This document shows, piece after piece, positions 50,022 through 62,705 of a DNA stretch of 64,000 nucleotides. The stretch is taken from the NCBI RefSeq assembly GCF_046630445.1, contig NC_092334.1, positions 188,362,501 through 188,426,500 on the forward strand, written 5' to 3'. Under the pieces are notes generated by a model. The model ran no database searches. It worked only from the letters and a program-made list of their open reading frames with translations, and was not told where the DNA came from. Positions within the stretch are counted from its first letter, which is position 1. The number at the start of each line of letters is the position of its first letter. The DNA is from Rutidosis leptorrhynchoides. Taxonomy: Eukaryota > Streptophyta > Magnoliopsida > Asterales > Asteraceae. A program made the translations under genes and the position numbers.

Positions 50022-53000
50022 ATGCACCGAGCAAGACGTTCACCACCTTTTGTACGTTCACCACCTGTAACTAGATCAAGACATTTAGCAAATATAACTG
50101 CCGTTGATTTTTCTTTAGAATCGTCATCCAGTCGACCAAGTACTTCAGTTCAAATTTCCGATAATCCATTTTTTGAACCCGACCTCACAATTGAGAATCC
50201 GGAGAATATTCAGGAACGATTCGTAGATCCTGAACCACTAAACTTTCCTCCAGAACCACCAATCATTCAAACAGAGATTGTTGAGGAACGAACCATTAAA
50301 TCAGAATCATCTAGTGATACCGATTCAACAAATTCAATTATGGAGAATCTGGAACCTTTAAGTATGGAAGACCGAATGAGAGCTAAACGCACTGGCCAAG
50401 GTCACGCAATTACTCATCCAGACATTAATGCGCCAGATTATGAAATCAAAGGACAAATTCTACACATGGTGACTAATCAATGCCAATTTAGTGGTGCGCC
50501 GAAGGAAGATCCAAATGAACATCTACGTACCTTTAATAGGATCTGCACACTATTTAAAATCCGAGAAGTGGAAGATGAACAGATATATCTCATGTTATTT
50601 CCCTGGACTTTAAAGGGAGAAGCCAAAGATTGGTTGGAATCGTTACCTGAAGGGGCGATCGATACAGGGGATGTTTTAGTTGACAAATTTCTTAAACAAT
50701 TCTTTCCTGCATCTAAAGCCGTAAGACTTCAAGCAGAAATTGTTACGTTTACACAGAAGCCAAATGAAACTCTATATGAGGCATGGACAAGATATGGAAA
50801 GTTGTTAAGAGGATGTCCGCAACATGGTTTAGACACCTGTCAAATAGTACAAATATTCTACCAAGGATGCGACATCACTACAAGAAAAGACATAGATATA
50901 GCAGCTGGTGGTTCTATTATGAAGAAAACCGAAACTGATGCTTACAAAATTATTGATAACACTGCTTCCCACTCACATGAGTGGCACCAAGAAAAAGACA
51001 TCGTTAGATCATCTAAAGCAGCTAGAGCCGATTCTAGCCATGACTTAGATTCCATTTCCGCAAAGATAGATGCTGTGGAGAGACGAATGGAAAAGATGAC
51101 TAAAGATATTCACTCAATACGAATTAGTTGTGAGCAGTGTGGAGGACCACATTTGACAAAAGATTGTCTCAGTATTGAATTAACAATGGAACAAAGAGAG
51201 AATATTTCATACATAAACCAAAGGCCTGGAAATAATTATCAGAATAATTATCAACCACCAAGACCGATTTACAATCAAAACCAGAATTATAACAGAAATA
51301 TTCCATACAACAACCAACAAGGTCCTAGCAATCAACAAGTATCCAATAATACTTATAATCAGCAAAGACCTAATTTTCAAAACAAACCACCACAACAAAC
51401 CGATGATAAAAAGCCGAATTTAGAAGATATGATGACGAAGCTAGTTGAAACTCAAACGCAATTTTTCACATCTCAGAAACAAACCAATGAACAAAATGCT
51501 CAAGCATTTAGAAATCAACAAGCTTCTATTCAAAATCTGGAACAAGAAGTGAGTAACCTAGCAAGGTTAATAGGTGAAAGAAAACCGGGAAGTCTACCTA
51601 GTGATACAAATGCTAACCCCCGGAATGAAACAGCTAAAGCCATTACCACAAGAAGTGGTATAACACTTAAACCACCTGAAATACCTGTAACTTCTGATGA
51701 AGCTATTCCTACTCCACAAGAACCACAACCTGATCAAGATAAGGAAAAAGAACCGGTAGTTGAAAAGGTTAATGAAGATAACAAAGTTAAGGATAAACCT
51801 TATGTTAAACCATACCAACCACCACTTCCTTACCTGAGTAAAATGAAGAAAGAGAAACTTGAAGCCGAGCAATCCAAATTCTTGGATATGTTTAAACAGA
51901 TAAATGTAAATTTTCCTTTCATTGATGTGATTTCAGGAATGCCTAGATATGCTAAATTCTTGAAAGATCTAATTTCAAATAGAAAGAAAATGGAAGAACT
52001 CTCGGCTGTTACTATGAATGCTAATTGTTCAGCAGTGCTGTTGAATAAGATACCAGAAAAATTATCTGATCCAGGAAGTTTCACAATTCCATGTTTTCTG
52101 GGTAGTCTTAGTTCAATAGAAGCATTGGCAGACTTAGGTGCTAGTATAAATCTAATGCCGTATTCACTATACACTAAACTAGACCTTGGAGAATTAAAAC
52201 CAACCAGAATAAGCATACAACTAGCCGATAGATCAATAAAATATCCTAGAGGGATAATGGAGAACATGCTAGTTAAAGTTGGTACTTTAGTATTTCCAGT
52301 AGATTTTGTTGTTCTGGACATGGAAGAAGATTCTCAAGTTCCTCTCATATTAGGAAGACCATTCTTAAACACGGCTAAAGCAATGATAGACGTGTTCGGT
52401 AAGAAACTGACCCTAAGTATAGAGGATGAGAGTGTTACCTTTTCAGTTGATAGAGCAATGCAACAACCACAATCTGCAGATGATACATGTTATTATATTC
52501 AAACTATAGATGCACATGCAGAATTATTAGAAGAATTTCCAGAATTACAAGGAACAGGAGAATGTTCTTTAGGAGAAGGTAATGAACCAATTGATGAAGC
52601 TGAAATGTTAGCTACACTTATAGCTAATGGATATGAACCAACAACAGAAGAAATTCAAATGCTAAAAGAAGAAGACAGATATCGATACAAATCATCGATA
52701 GAAGAACCTCCGAAATTAGAGTTAAAGCCACTTCCAAACCATTTGGAATACGCTTATTTACATGGTGAATCTGAATTACCTGTAATAATATCGTCTTCTC
52801 TTACTGAAAATGAGAAATCACAACTCATTTCTGTGTTGAAAGCTCATAAACCAGCCATTGCATGGAAGATTCATGATATTAAAGGAATAAGTCCTTCGTA
52901 TTGCACACATAAAATCTTTATGGAAGAAGGTCATAAAACGTATGTGCAACGCCAACGAAGACTAAATCCTAATATGCAAGATGTAGTTAAGAAAGAGATT

Positions 53001-55625
53001 ATTAAACTGCTAGATGCAGGTTTAATTTATCCAATTTCCGATAGTCCATGGGTAAGTCCAGTTCAATGTGTACCTAAGAAGGGTGGCATGACTGTCATTA
53101 CAAATGAGAAAAATGAGCTTATTCCTACTAGGACTGTAACAGGATGGCGTGTATGTATTGATTATAGAAAATTAAATGACGCCACCAGAAAAGATCACTT
53201 TCCCTTACCTTTCATAGATCAAATGTTGGAAAGATTAGCCGGAAATAGTTACTATTGTTTTCTAGATGGATTTTCCGGATATTTTCAAATTCCAATAGCA
53301 CCCGAGGACCAAGAGAAAACCACATTCACGTGCCCTTATGGTACTTTTGCTTACAAACGCATGCCATTTGGACTTTGTAACGCCCCTGCAACCTTTCAAA
53401 GGTGTATGATGGCGATTTTTCACAACATGATAGAAGAATGCATGGAAGTATTCATGGATGACTTTTCAGTCTTCGGTGATACATTTAAATCATGTCTAGT
53501 TAATCTGGAACGAATGCTAATTAGATGCGAAAAATCAAATCTAGTACTTAATTGGGAGAAATGCCATTTCATGGTTAAAGAAGGCATCGTTCTTGGACAT
53601 AAAATTTCAAAAGAAGGAATTGAAGTGGATAGAGCTAAAGTAGATGTAATTGCTAAACTTCCACATCCCACCAATGTTAGAGGAGTTAGGAGTTTTCTAG
53701 GGCATGCCGGTTTTTACCGACGTTTCATAAAAGATTTTTCTAAAATTGCCACTCCTATGAATAAACTCCTAGAAAAGGATGCTCCATTCATCTTTTCAGA
53801 TGAGTGTATCAAATCTTTTAATATTCTTAAAGAGAAACTCACTAATGCGCCGATCATGATAACACCAAATTGGAATCTACCATTTGAACTAATGTGCGAT
53901 GCAAGTGATTTTGCAATGGGAGCCGTTTTAGGACAAAGGATTGAAAAACGATTTCAACCTATATATTATGCTAGTAAGACATTACAAGGAGCACAAACAA
54001 ACTATACAACTACTGAAAAAGAACTCCTTGCTATTGTCTTTGCTTTTGACAAATTTCGATCATATCTCGTTCTAGCAAAAACGGTGGTCTATACCGACCA
54101 TTCTACTCTTAGATACCTATTTTTGAAACAAGATGCCAAACCACGATTAATCCGTTGGAACTTACTCTTACAAGAGTTCGCTATTGAAATCCGAGATAAA
54201 AGAGGAGCAGAAAATCTCGCCGCTGATCATCTTTCTCGTCTTGAAAATCCCGAATTAGAAGTTCTAAATGAATCAGCCATACAAGACAACTTTCCTGATG
54301 AATATCTATTGAAGATAGATTATAAAGAAATCCCATGGTTTGCAGACTATGCAAACTACTTAGTTTGTGGATTCCTTGAAAAAGGATTATCGTACCAAAG
54401 ACGAAAGAAATTCTTCAGTGATATAAAACACTATTTTTGGGAAGATCCACATCTGTTTAAAAGTTGTCCCGATGGAATAATACGCCGATGTGTATTTGGA
54501 GATGAAGCTAGTAAAATATTAAACCATTGTCACACAGGACCAACAGGAGGGCATTATGGGCCTCAACTAACAGCAAGAAAAGTTAATGAAGCTGGATTCT
54601 ATTGGCCTACAATTTACAAAGACGCACACTTTCTTTGCAAATCCTGTGATGCATGTCAAAGGGCCGGAAAAATAAGTCAACGTGATGAAATGCCACAAAA
54701 TGTCATCCAAGTATGTGAAGTATTTGACATTTGGGGTATTGACTTTATGGGTCCATTTCCAAAATCTCATAATAATCTATATATACTCGTAGCCATTGAT
54801 TATGTATCTAAATGGGCGAAAGCACAAGCTCTCCCAACTAACGATGCACGAGTTGTAGTAAACTTTTTAAAACGTCTTTTTGCAAGGTTTGGAACACCGA
54901 AAGCTTTAATAAGTGATCGGGGTACTCATTTCTGTAATAATCAACTTGAGAAAGTTCTTAAAAAATATGGAGTAACTCATAAAATCTCCACCGCATATCA
55001 TCCACAAACAAGTGGACAAGTTGAAAATACCAACCGAGCTTTAAAACGTATTCTAGAGAAAACCGTAGGATCAAATCCGAAGGAATGGTCCATTAAATTG
55101 GAGGATGCACTCTGGGCTTTTAGAACAGCCTACAAAACTCCAATTGGAACCACACCTTTTAGACTTGTTTATGGAAAAGCATTTCATCTTCCTGTAGAAA
55201 TTGAACACAAAGCATTTTGGGCTTTGAAGACATGTAATCTTGATTTACATGAAGCCGGACGTCTACGATTAAGTCAACTAAACGAATTAGAAGAATTAAG
55301 ACATGAAGCATACGAAAATTCGTTAATCTATAAAGAAAGAACGAAGAAATGGCATGATAAAAGAATCAAAAGTTCAAAAGAATTTAAAGAAGGAGACAGA
55401 GTTCTTCTTTTCAATTCACGATTCAAGCTATTTCCTGGAAAATTGAAATCAAGATGGTCTGGACCATTCATAGTCAAAAGAGTTTTCCCATACGGAACGA
55501 TAGAATTAATAAATTCAAATGGGATTGAATTTAAAGTTAATGGTCACAGAGTTAAACATTACATACATGGTCCAATGGAAGTCGACAACGAAGTTAATCA
55601 CAATTTCGACACCACAGCTAACTAA
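50022..55625 (+). CDS. gag-pol polyprotein of Athila-like element E
   Basis: 1867 residues in one open frame. Gag domain about residues 130-330 ([31 protein letters not shown]); CCHC knuckle [13 protein letters not shown] at about 370-382; aspartic protease [10 protein letters not shown] at about 704; reverse transcriptase from about 1046 with [22 protein letters not shown] and catalytic FMDDF near 1144; RNase H with [13 protein letters not shown] near 1293 and [10 protein letters not shown]; integrase zinc site with H1502 and H1504, then CKSCDACQ, and catalytic D near 1574 (IDFMG), D near 1632 (ISDRG), E near 1668 (GQVEN). No chromodomain is seen, which fits the Athila lineage. The start at 50022 is the first in-frame Met of the open frame. 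No internal stop or frameshift. Confidence 0.95.
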   Translation: MHRARRSPPFVRSPPVTRSRHLANITAVDFSLESSSSRPSTSVQISDNPFFEPDLTIENPENIQERFVDPEPLNFPPEPPIIQTEIVEERTIKSESSSDTDSTNSIMENLEPLSMEDRMRAKRTGQGHAITHPDINAPDYEIKGQILHMVTNQCQFSGAPKEDPNEHLRTFNRICTLFKIREVEDEQIYLMLFPWTLKGEAKDWLESLPEGAIDTGDVLVDKFLKQFFPASKAVRLQAEIVTFTQKPNETLYEAWTRYGKLLRGCPQHGLDTCQIVQIFYQGCDITTRKDIDIAAGGSIMKKTETDAYKIIDNTASHSHEWHQEKDIVRSSKAARADSSHDLDSISAKIDAVERRMEKMTKDIHSIRISCEQCGGPHLTKDCLSIELTMEQRENISYINQRPGNNYQNNYQPPRPIYNQNQNYNRNIPYNNQQGPSNQQVSNNTYNQQRPNFQNKPPQQTDDKKPNLEDMMTKLVETQTQFFTSQKQTNEQNAQAFRNQQASIQNLEQEVSNLARLIGERKPGSLPSDTNANPRNETAKAITTRSGITLKPPEIPVTSDEAIPTPQEPQPDQDKEKEPVVEKVNEDNKVKDKPYVKPYQPPLPYLSKMKKEKLEAEQSKFLDMFKQINVNFPFIDVISGMPRYAKFLKDLISNRKKMEELSAVTMNANCSAVLLNKIPEKLSDPGSFTIPCFLGSLSSIEALADLGASINLMPYSLYTKLDLGELKPTRISIQLADRSIKYPRGIMENMLVKVGTLVFPVDFVVLDMEEDSQVPLILGRPFLNTAKAMIDVFGKKLTLSIEDESVTFSVDRAMQQPQSADDTCYYIQTIDAHAELLEEFPELQGTGECSLGEGNEPIDEAEMLATLIANGYEPTTEEIQMLKEEDRYRYKSSIEEPPKLELKPLPNHLEYAYLHGESELPVIISSSLTENEKSQLISVLKAHKPAIAWKIHDIKGISPSYCTHKIFMEEGHKTYVQRQRRLNPNMQDVVKKEIIKLLDAGLIYPISDSPWVSPVQCVPKKGGMTVITNEKNELIPTRTVTGWRVCIDYRKLNDATRKDHFPLPFIDQMLERLAGNSYYCFLDGFSGYFQIPIAPEDQEKTTFTCPYGTFAYKRMPFGLCNAPATFQRCMMAIFHNMIEECMEVFMDDFSVFGDTFKSCLVNLERMLIRCEKSNLVLNWEKCHFMVKEGIVLGHKISKEGIEVDRAKVDVIAKLPHPTNVRGVRSFLGHAGFYRRFIKDFSKIATPMNKLLEKDAPFIFSDECIKSFNILKEKLTNAPIMITPNWNLPFELMCDASDFAMGAVLGQRIEKRFQPIYYASKTLQGAQTNYTTTEKELLAIVFAFDKFRSYLVLAKTVVYTDHSTLRYLFLKQDAKPRLIRWNLLLQEFAIEIRDKRGAENLAADHLSRLENPELEVLNESAIQDNFPDEYLLKIDYKEIPWFADYANYLVCGFLEKGLSYQRRKKFFSDIKHYFWEDPHLFKSCPDGIIRRCVFGDEASKILNHCHTGPTGGHYGPQLTARKVNEAGFYWPTIYKDAHFLCKSCDACQRAGKISQRDEMPQNVIQVCEVFDIWGIDFMGPFPKSHNNLYILVAIDYVSKWAKAQALPTNDARVVVNFLKRLFARFGTPKALISDRGTHFCNNQLEKVLKKYGVTHKISTAYHPQTSGQVENTNRALKRILEKTVGSNPKEWSIKLEDALWAFRTAYKTPIGTTPFRLVYGKAFHLPVEIEHKAFWALKTCNLDLHEAGRLRLSQLNELEELRHEAYENSLIYKERTKKWHDKRIKSSKEFKEGDRVLLFNSRFKLFPGKLKSRWSGPFIVKRVFPYGTIELINSNGIEFKVNGHRVKHYIHGPMEVDNEVNHNFDTTAN

Positions 55626-55798
55626 GTGTGGGGAGAATCAAGTCTTTAAAGGATAATATGTATTTCTGTTATAGTTAGATTGTCTGTTTTCGTGTAGTTC
55701 TCGAAAATGGAACCCGAATGGTCTTTCCCTAGCAGACCCTAAAGAACTAGTCTTCTCCCCCCATTCTGAATTTTTATTTTTTTTAGGTTTTTACAAAA

Positions 55799-56215
55799 AT
55801 GAAGACTGCCTGTGAACTAAACCATGGTCTAATGCTACACGCTTTGATCACTAAACGTAATAATGACATACTACCAAGTGAAATAGTATCAGTAATCAGA
55901 GAAAGAATGGACGGAGTTAGAAAAGAATCCAGATGCGAAGATAATAAGTTACAATTTGGTAAAGGAAAATCAAAATCCGCAGCGAAAAGAAGAGCACGAC
56001 ACCTAGAACGATGTCACAAATGCGGAAAATGGTCACATGGAGGTAAATGTTCAAATAATCAAACCTATTCAAATACCGAATTTGTTACTTTATGCAGAGA
56101 CGGACCGTTCATATGTTTAGAAGAAAAGACACTGAATGCTCGAGGTTACGCCTATGTAGCCATGGAAAACCAATTAAACCGACTATCTTATGAATGGGAT
56201 AGATCATATAACTAA
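55799..56215 (+). CDS. Small basic zinc-knuckle protein of element E, function unknown
   Basis: 138 residues, 173 bp after gag-pol. The middle is strongly basic (KGKSKSAAKRRARHLER) and runs directly into CHKCGKWSHGGKC, a C-X2-C-X4-H-X3-C arrangement, close to but one residue shorter than a retroviral CCHC knuckle. This suggests a nucleic-acid-binding, probably nuclear protein. The C-terminal third contains ARGYAYVAMENQLNRL. It is unlike the gag knuckle of the same element. It could be an independent ORF expressed from a subgenomic or spliced transcript, or a relic. I do not recognise a named family. Confidence 0.6.
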   Translation: MKTACELNHGLMLHALITKRNNDILPSEIVSVIRERMDGVRKESRCEDNKLQFGKGKSKSAAKRRARHLERCHKCGKWSHGGKCSNNQTYSNTEFVTLCRDGPFICLEEKTLNARGYAYVAMENQLNRLSYEWDRSYN

Positions 56216-57145
56216 GAAATCTATTTCATAGGTATGTCTGTACAGTTTTTATTTTTATTTTTATTTTTAACCTTTTGATAATAAACGCTAATTTGTTCGC
56301 TAAAAAGTATTAAATTGGTATTGAATAAAATTAGGTTTGGCGACCGAAATTATTGATATCATTCAAAAATTTATTACATTACTGCGAAATTTAACGTTTA
56401 TTCTTAAGGTATAAATATCTTTAATCAATCAACCCAAAATATTTCAAAAATTCATCATGAGTTAAATTAGGTTTTGGAACCGAAATTACTTTACCGAAAA
56501 GAGGGGCGCATATTTTTGATAATATTTGATTGATTAAAGTGGGATAAAAAGACAAAAAGATTTTAAATTTTATTTTTACCATGTTTTTAAAATTAATATT
56601 TAAATCTTAAATTAATATTGTAAACTTTGTAAAAACAATATATTTAAAATTGTAAATATTTGAAAAATTAATATAAGTTTGGTGTGAATTTATAATATGA
56701 ATTTTTAATTTTATACATTTCAAATTTTAAGTTTGGTGTGAATTTTTAATATTAATTTTGAACTTTATATTTAAGTTGTGTGAATTTAAAAACAAAAATT
56801 TACTTTATCTCATTAAGTTAAGAATATGATTTTTAAATTCGTCGTAAGTTGAAGACTAGGTCTTTGAACCGAAATTGCTTTACCCGAGAGAGTGACGAGA
56901 ACTTTTATTATCATTATTTTTAATCTTATTGAATTAAAGTATGCCAAAAACATTGAAAAAACCCAAAAATCTTAGCTTTTAAAACAATCGCTACAAAAAG
57001 ACAAATTTTAAAATTTTGTCGAGGGACGGACTAGGACATCGATCCGAAACGACCTCGTCCTAAATAACAAAGGAAACAAAATTTTAAAATTAAGTACTTA
57101 ATTGTTTCATAAGTTAATGATTATAAAAAAAAAAAAAATAGCAAA
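56216..57145 (+). other. Non-coding spacer of element E with degenerate repeats
   Basis: Three degenerate copies of a unit centred on 'AGGT(TTT)GGAACCGAAATT' occur at 56331-56355, 56466-56500 and 56856-56900; a fourth lies at 59411-59450 after the next ORF. An AAGTTTGGTGTGAATTT phrase is repeated at about 56670 and 56732. No coding frame. Confidence 0.55.
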
Positions 57146-57193
57146 CTCCGCGACTCGCGGAGTTTGAAGGGTTATTCACCGCGAGTCGCGGAG
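57146..57193 (+). repeat. Second copy of the LTR E palindrome module, before ORF3
   Basis: Identical over 48 bp to 47012-47059 in the LTR: CTCCGCGACTCGCGGAG (57146-57162) and CCGCGAGTCGCGGAG (57179-57193). An A-rich AATAAAAAG box follows about 25 bp later, and ORF3 starts 161 bp downstream. This may be a promoter segment copied from the LTR; that is inference. Confidence 0.8.
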
Positions 57194-57354
57194 GGACCGA
57201 AAATCAGAAAAAAAATAAAAAGAGCTGAACGATCAGTTTCAGTCCACACAACCCAAAACTCAAAAACACAGCGAAATACCCACGAAAAAACCCGAAAAAT
57301 ACACCCCAAAATCACAATTTTTAACCGTTAATCATCAAATCTTTTGCTAAAATC

Positions 57355-58743
57355 ATGTTGAGAAGGATGCTATCTAAGAATTACTCAAGAAAAACGACTG
57401 AAAGGGGTGAATCTTCATCCCAAGCCCGCAATGCTCCTGCTGAGAATATTGAACAACAGGAGGTGGATAACTACTACAAGCAGGATATACCTCATCCAGT
57501 CATGACCTTTTCTGATATGCACTTGGAAGAGTTGCACCCGAACCTGAGATTTGACAGACTTTGGATAGATTATCCAAAATATCAAAGGGGTTTGCATACG
57601 CTTCATTCTAAGGTTGTTGAGGTACCGAGGGTCATAGAATGGGGACCCTTAGAAGCTGTAGAATTGGCTGGGCCAATTAGGGAATTACTTGTACAGAGGT
57701 ATGGTAATTCTACTTTTAATGACTGGGTACGTTTATTCACCATGCGTAGACCTGTATATAAAGTATGGTGTGAAGAATTTTTGTGTAGTATAGAGTTGAA
57801 TGATCGGGTAGCTAGTTTAACCGATCGTTCTTTTATTAGATTTTTGTTAGGCGGTTCGATGCGCCACATGTCTTTACTGGACATGGCTCAGGCTTTACGT
57901 ATATATATGCCTGAGGAGTTAGCGTCTGCCGATTGTAGAGGATTGATACTAAACGGTAGAAAGATAGATGAAAATTTTGATACACACGGTGTGTGGAGTC
58001 AAATGACAAGCCATCACCGTTTTAAAGGGGGAAATTACTCTTATTTGGATATAGATAGAGCCGAATTAAGAGTAATTCATAGGTTTTTAGCTAATTCGAT
58101 TACACAAAGGGGTAAAAACAAGGAAAAAGTAAATGAACAGGATTTGTTTTACCATATGTGTATTCGAGACCCACAAAGCGCTGTAAGTATACCATATTGT
58201 GTGGGTTATTATTTATCAGCTATGGTTCGGGGGATGCGACCGCATAGCATAATAGGAGGTGGTATTTTTATTACTTTGATTGGTGAATATCTCGGTGTGG
58301 ATATAAGTCGGGGGGGATTATTGGTAGAAGAACCAGAACCCCGCGATACTATAGGTTTAAATGTATACCATGGTGCGAAAGTTTTGAAGAGGCGAAATAA
58401 CGCCGCAGTACGATACCATGGTAGACATCCACAGGTGGAGAGAAACCAACAGCAAGGTAATGTAGGAGGGGGGAATGAGATGCAAGAAATGCAAAGGTTT
58501 ATAGCTTCTCAGGAATACGAAAATGCTAGACAGAGAGCATTTGAAGATTGGCAAGTTCATCAGAACCAAATCATAGCTCATTGCCAACATATAGGTAGAA
58601 ACTATATTCCTACACCGAAACCCATCTTCCCTTCCTGGTCTATAGAGATGCAGCCACCATATCCTACGTATAACCCTGCCGAAGCATTCTATAGCACCTA
58701 TGGTTATGCCTGGAACTCCTATTGGTACCAGTATCATCCCTAG
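57355..58743 (+). CDS. ATHILA ORF-1-like protein of element E
   Basis: 462 residues in the position where Athila elements carry an extra 3' ORF. The core (about residues 60-330) includes FNDWVRLFTMRRPVYKVWCE, a RFLLGGSMRHMSLLDMAQAL stretch, a SSYLDIDRAEL-like segment (SYLDIDRAELRVIHRF) and MVRGMRPHSIIGGGIFITL, the pattern I associate with the ATHILA ORF-1 family (PF03078). The N-terminus is basic, and the C-terminal 100 residues are rich in Gln, Tyr and Pro. There is no signal peptide and no convincing membrane anchor, so I do not call it an envelope protein. Function unknown. The start follows an A-rich leader with the palindrome module. Confidence 0.72.
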   Translation: MLRRMLSKNYSRKTTERGESSSQARNAPAENIEQQEVDNYYKQDIPHPVMTFSDMHLEELHPNLRFDRLWIDYPKYQRGLHTLHSKVVEVPRVIEWGPLEAVELAGPIRELLVQRYGNSTFNDWVRLFTMRRPVYKVWCEEFLCSIELNDRVASLTDRSFIRFLLGGSMRHMSLLDMAQALRIYMPEELASADCRGLILNGRKIDENFDTHGVWSQMTSHHRFKGGNYSYLDIDRAELRVIHRFLANSITQRGKNKEKVNEQDLFYHMCIRDPQSAVSIPYCVGYYLSAMVRGMRPHSIIGGGIFITLIGEYLGVDISRGGLLVEEPEPRDTIGLNVYHGAKVLKRRNNAAVRYHGRHPQVERNQQQGNVGGGNEMQEMQRFIASQEYENARQRAFEDWQVHQNQIIAHCQHIGRNYIPTPKPIFPSWSIEMQPPYPTYNPAEAFYSTYGYAWNSYWYQYHP

Positions 58744-60658
58744 TATACTTAGTTTTATTTATTTTGTAATTTGTAATTATTGATACGTTTAATACTTTTG
58801 TTAATATTGTAATCATTTTTATAATTATCTAACTTTTATTCTTAGATTTTAATAATTTTTGAATGTGGGGTAATATACCAAACTTCAAAAATATGTATAT
58901 ATGTTTGCAGTTGATCTTATGTACACAACAGGGTAAAACAACGCATTTTCAAAGACTGGCATTAAGTTCAGCAAAAGCAACTAATTTTGACGACAAGATG
59001 CAAAATATATGTGAAATAACAACAAGACGGAATGAACAAATGATGTGCACCATTTATCATTCAGCAAACAAACGCCAATATATTTGGAAAATTTGGTAAA
59101 AATTTAATCATTTTCACACAAATCACCCTCAATAATTTAAATTGTTACTGATTTCTTGCAAATGAGGGCATTGCAAGATCTTAAGTGTGGGAAGGGGTTA
59201 AATTCTTTCGGATTTTAAAATTTTTATCTTAAACACTTGGTTACCATTAAAAATACTAGTAAAGCAGTAGTTGTATTAGAATCTAGTGCTCTCTGATAAA
59301 AAAGAACAGCCCTAGTCTTATATACTGATTACCCAATTCTAGTAAAATTTTTCAAAATTTTCAATTAAATGAACTCAAAATCATGTTTATACATATTTAT
59401 GAACGATAAAACTAGGTTTTAACACCGAAATTATTGTTACCTCGGAAAGGACATAAATTAAGAAACAAACCAAAATGTTAAAATTCATTTAAAATGGAAT
59501 AGAGGACGATAAAAAGGAAAATAAAAGCCAAGTGTGGGAAAATTTACCAAGTTATCTTAAACATATGTCACATATATCTGTAACAAATAACTGAAAATAC
59601 TTCTGCTTTGGACTAAACTAAACTGTTTTACCCAATGAAAGAAAAGAAGAGATGGATCTACACGATGAATCAATTCCATCATTAAAAGGAAGTAAAGTCT
59701 TCCGAAAAAGACACGCGCTTCTTGATTTAGGTCATGAAGTTGTCGTCCAGACCAGCTGTAGGTTGACGAAAAATCTAGAAAAGTCATCACTAAAATCAGT
59801 AGGAAATCCACGGACCTCAGCATTAAACAGGGTCGCCAAGAGGTCAGATTTATCCTAACCATGAGAAGGATTTATCTCGTACAATGGGGGGGCACCATGC
59901 AAATTAGCTTGATAAGACTAATGAATCAGATCCCCAGAAAGGATAATCTCCTTAAAAGATAAAAAAATCAGCTTTTAAGCCTGATATTACTCAATCCTAA
60001 AGATTGACCTTAAAGATTGAGAATTACAAACTCATGGAATTCGATGATATCTAAACTCGAGCTTAAACGAGAAAATATTTTGATCAAAATTACAAACCGA
60101 TTTGTTTTCTGAAAACCCTATTTTCAATGCGTTCATTACCATTGAACGTAAAATCCTAGGAATTCACCTGGAATTCATTAGGTCACCTGAACTAAAACGG
60201 GTGTCAACCGTAAGAACGGTGGTTGCATAGCATGGTCAAAGACAGGACCTTGTGCCATACCGAAAAATTATGAGGGTGAGCTTTACTATTGCTCCTACCA
60301 AGGATAGTAATTGCGTCCGACACGTTATAAACCATAATTAAAAGCATGTCAGGGGACATTGCCTTAACAGTTGCTTGTTCAACACTTTCCTTTACAACCG
60401 GATGGTAGTTTACCGAAAGGTAATATACGGGACAAGTAAACTGGACGTGTTGCTTTCCAAATACAAGGTTAGCAAGTGGGTGACACAAAACCATAAGTTT
60501 TGAGCTAAAATTTTCAAATCTGAAACCCACCAAACCCACAAAAATATTTTGCAAACACCGGTAAAGGGTTATCCCGGAAAACTTATCTAGGGTAAAAACT
60601 AGATTTAATTTTCAAAAGATCAAATGTTTTCATAAAGATCCAATTTCCTTAATGGATC
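58744..60658 (+). other. Non-coding 3' part of element E, truncated
   Basis: Contains AAGTGTGGGA-type purine motifs (about 59182 and 59530), which resemble polypurine tracts but are not followed by an LTR, and another copy of the degenerate 'AGGTTTT...CCGAAATTATT' repeat (59411-59450). Small ORFs here (78-116 codons) show no domain. Ends abruptly at 60658. Confidence 0.6.
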
Positions 60659-62369
<1,711 letters not shown>

Positions 62370-62375
62370 GTCACA

Positions 62376-62705
62376 GTACCTACCCGTTAAAGAAATTTCG
62401 TCCCGAAATTTGAGTGAGGTGGTCATGGCTAACAATAAAAATGTTTTCATGACGAATATGAGTTGATAAATATCGTTTTATCATTATTGGTTAATATAAA
62501 TAAAACGATTCGATTATACGGAGCGTACGAGTGAAGCTATCATAAAATAGTGAAATGAAAGGATAAAGATTTGCCTTAGCTTTTGACAGAGTCAGGGTTG
62601 AATTCCGGAATTCAAGAGATTTAAAGAAGATCTTCTAAATCTAAAAGATTTGATTCTTCGGCGAATTAGAAAATTAAGACTCTCTAATTAAATGCGGAGA
62701 TCTGC
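62376..62705 (-). other. Element C interior scrap, second copy
   Basis: Corresponds to 46214-46543 with very few substitutions, including the reversed polypurine tract. Confidence 0.85.

Larger units (their letters stand above)
46544..60658 (+). mobile_element. Athila-like Ty3/gypsy element E, 3' LTR not in view
   Basis: 5' LTR, tRNA-Asp-type primer site, 1.46-kb leader, gag-pol, small zinc-knuckle ORF, ATHILA ORF-1-like ORF, long 3' non-coding part. At 60658 the interior stops without polypurine tract or 3' LTR and joins a copy of sequence from 44505 onward. Recent activity of the family is suggested by the open 1867-codon frame. Confidence 0.9.

Noticed and set aside
51207-52321. Minus-strand ORFs of 63-163 codons inside gag-pol of element E
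   Set aside because: Shadows of the gag-pol frame without domains of their own.
57355-58743. ORF3 as an envelope glycoprotein
   Set aside because: No signal peptide, no clear membrane anchor and a better match in pattern to the ATHILA ORF-1 family.
59557-60554. Minus-strand ORFs of 101 and 116 codons near the end of element E
   Set aside because: No recognisable domain and no start context; treated as chance ORFs in the non-coding 3' region.
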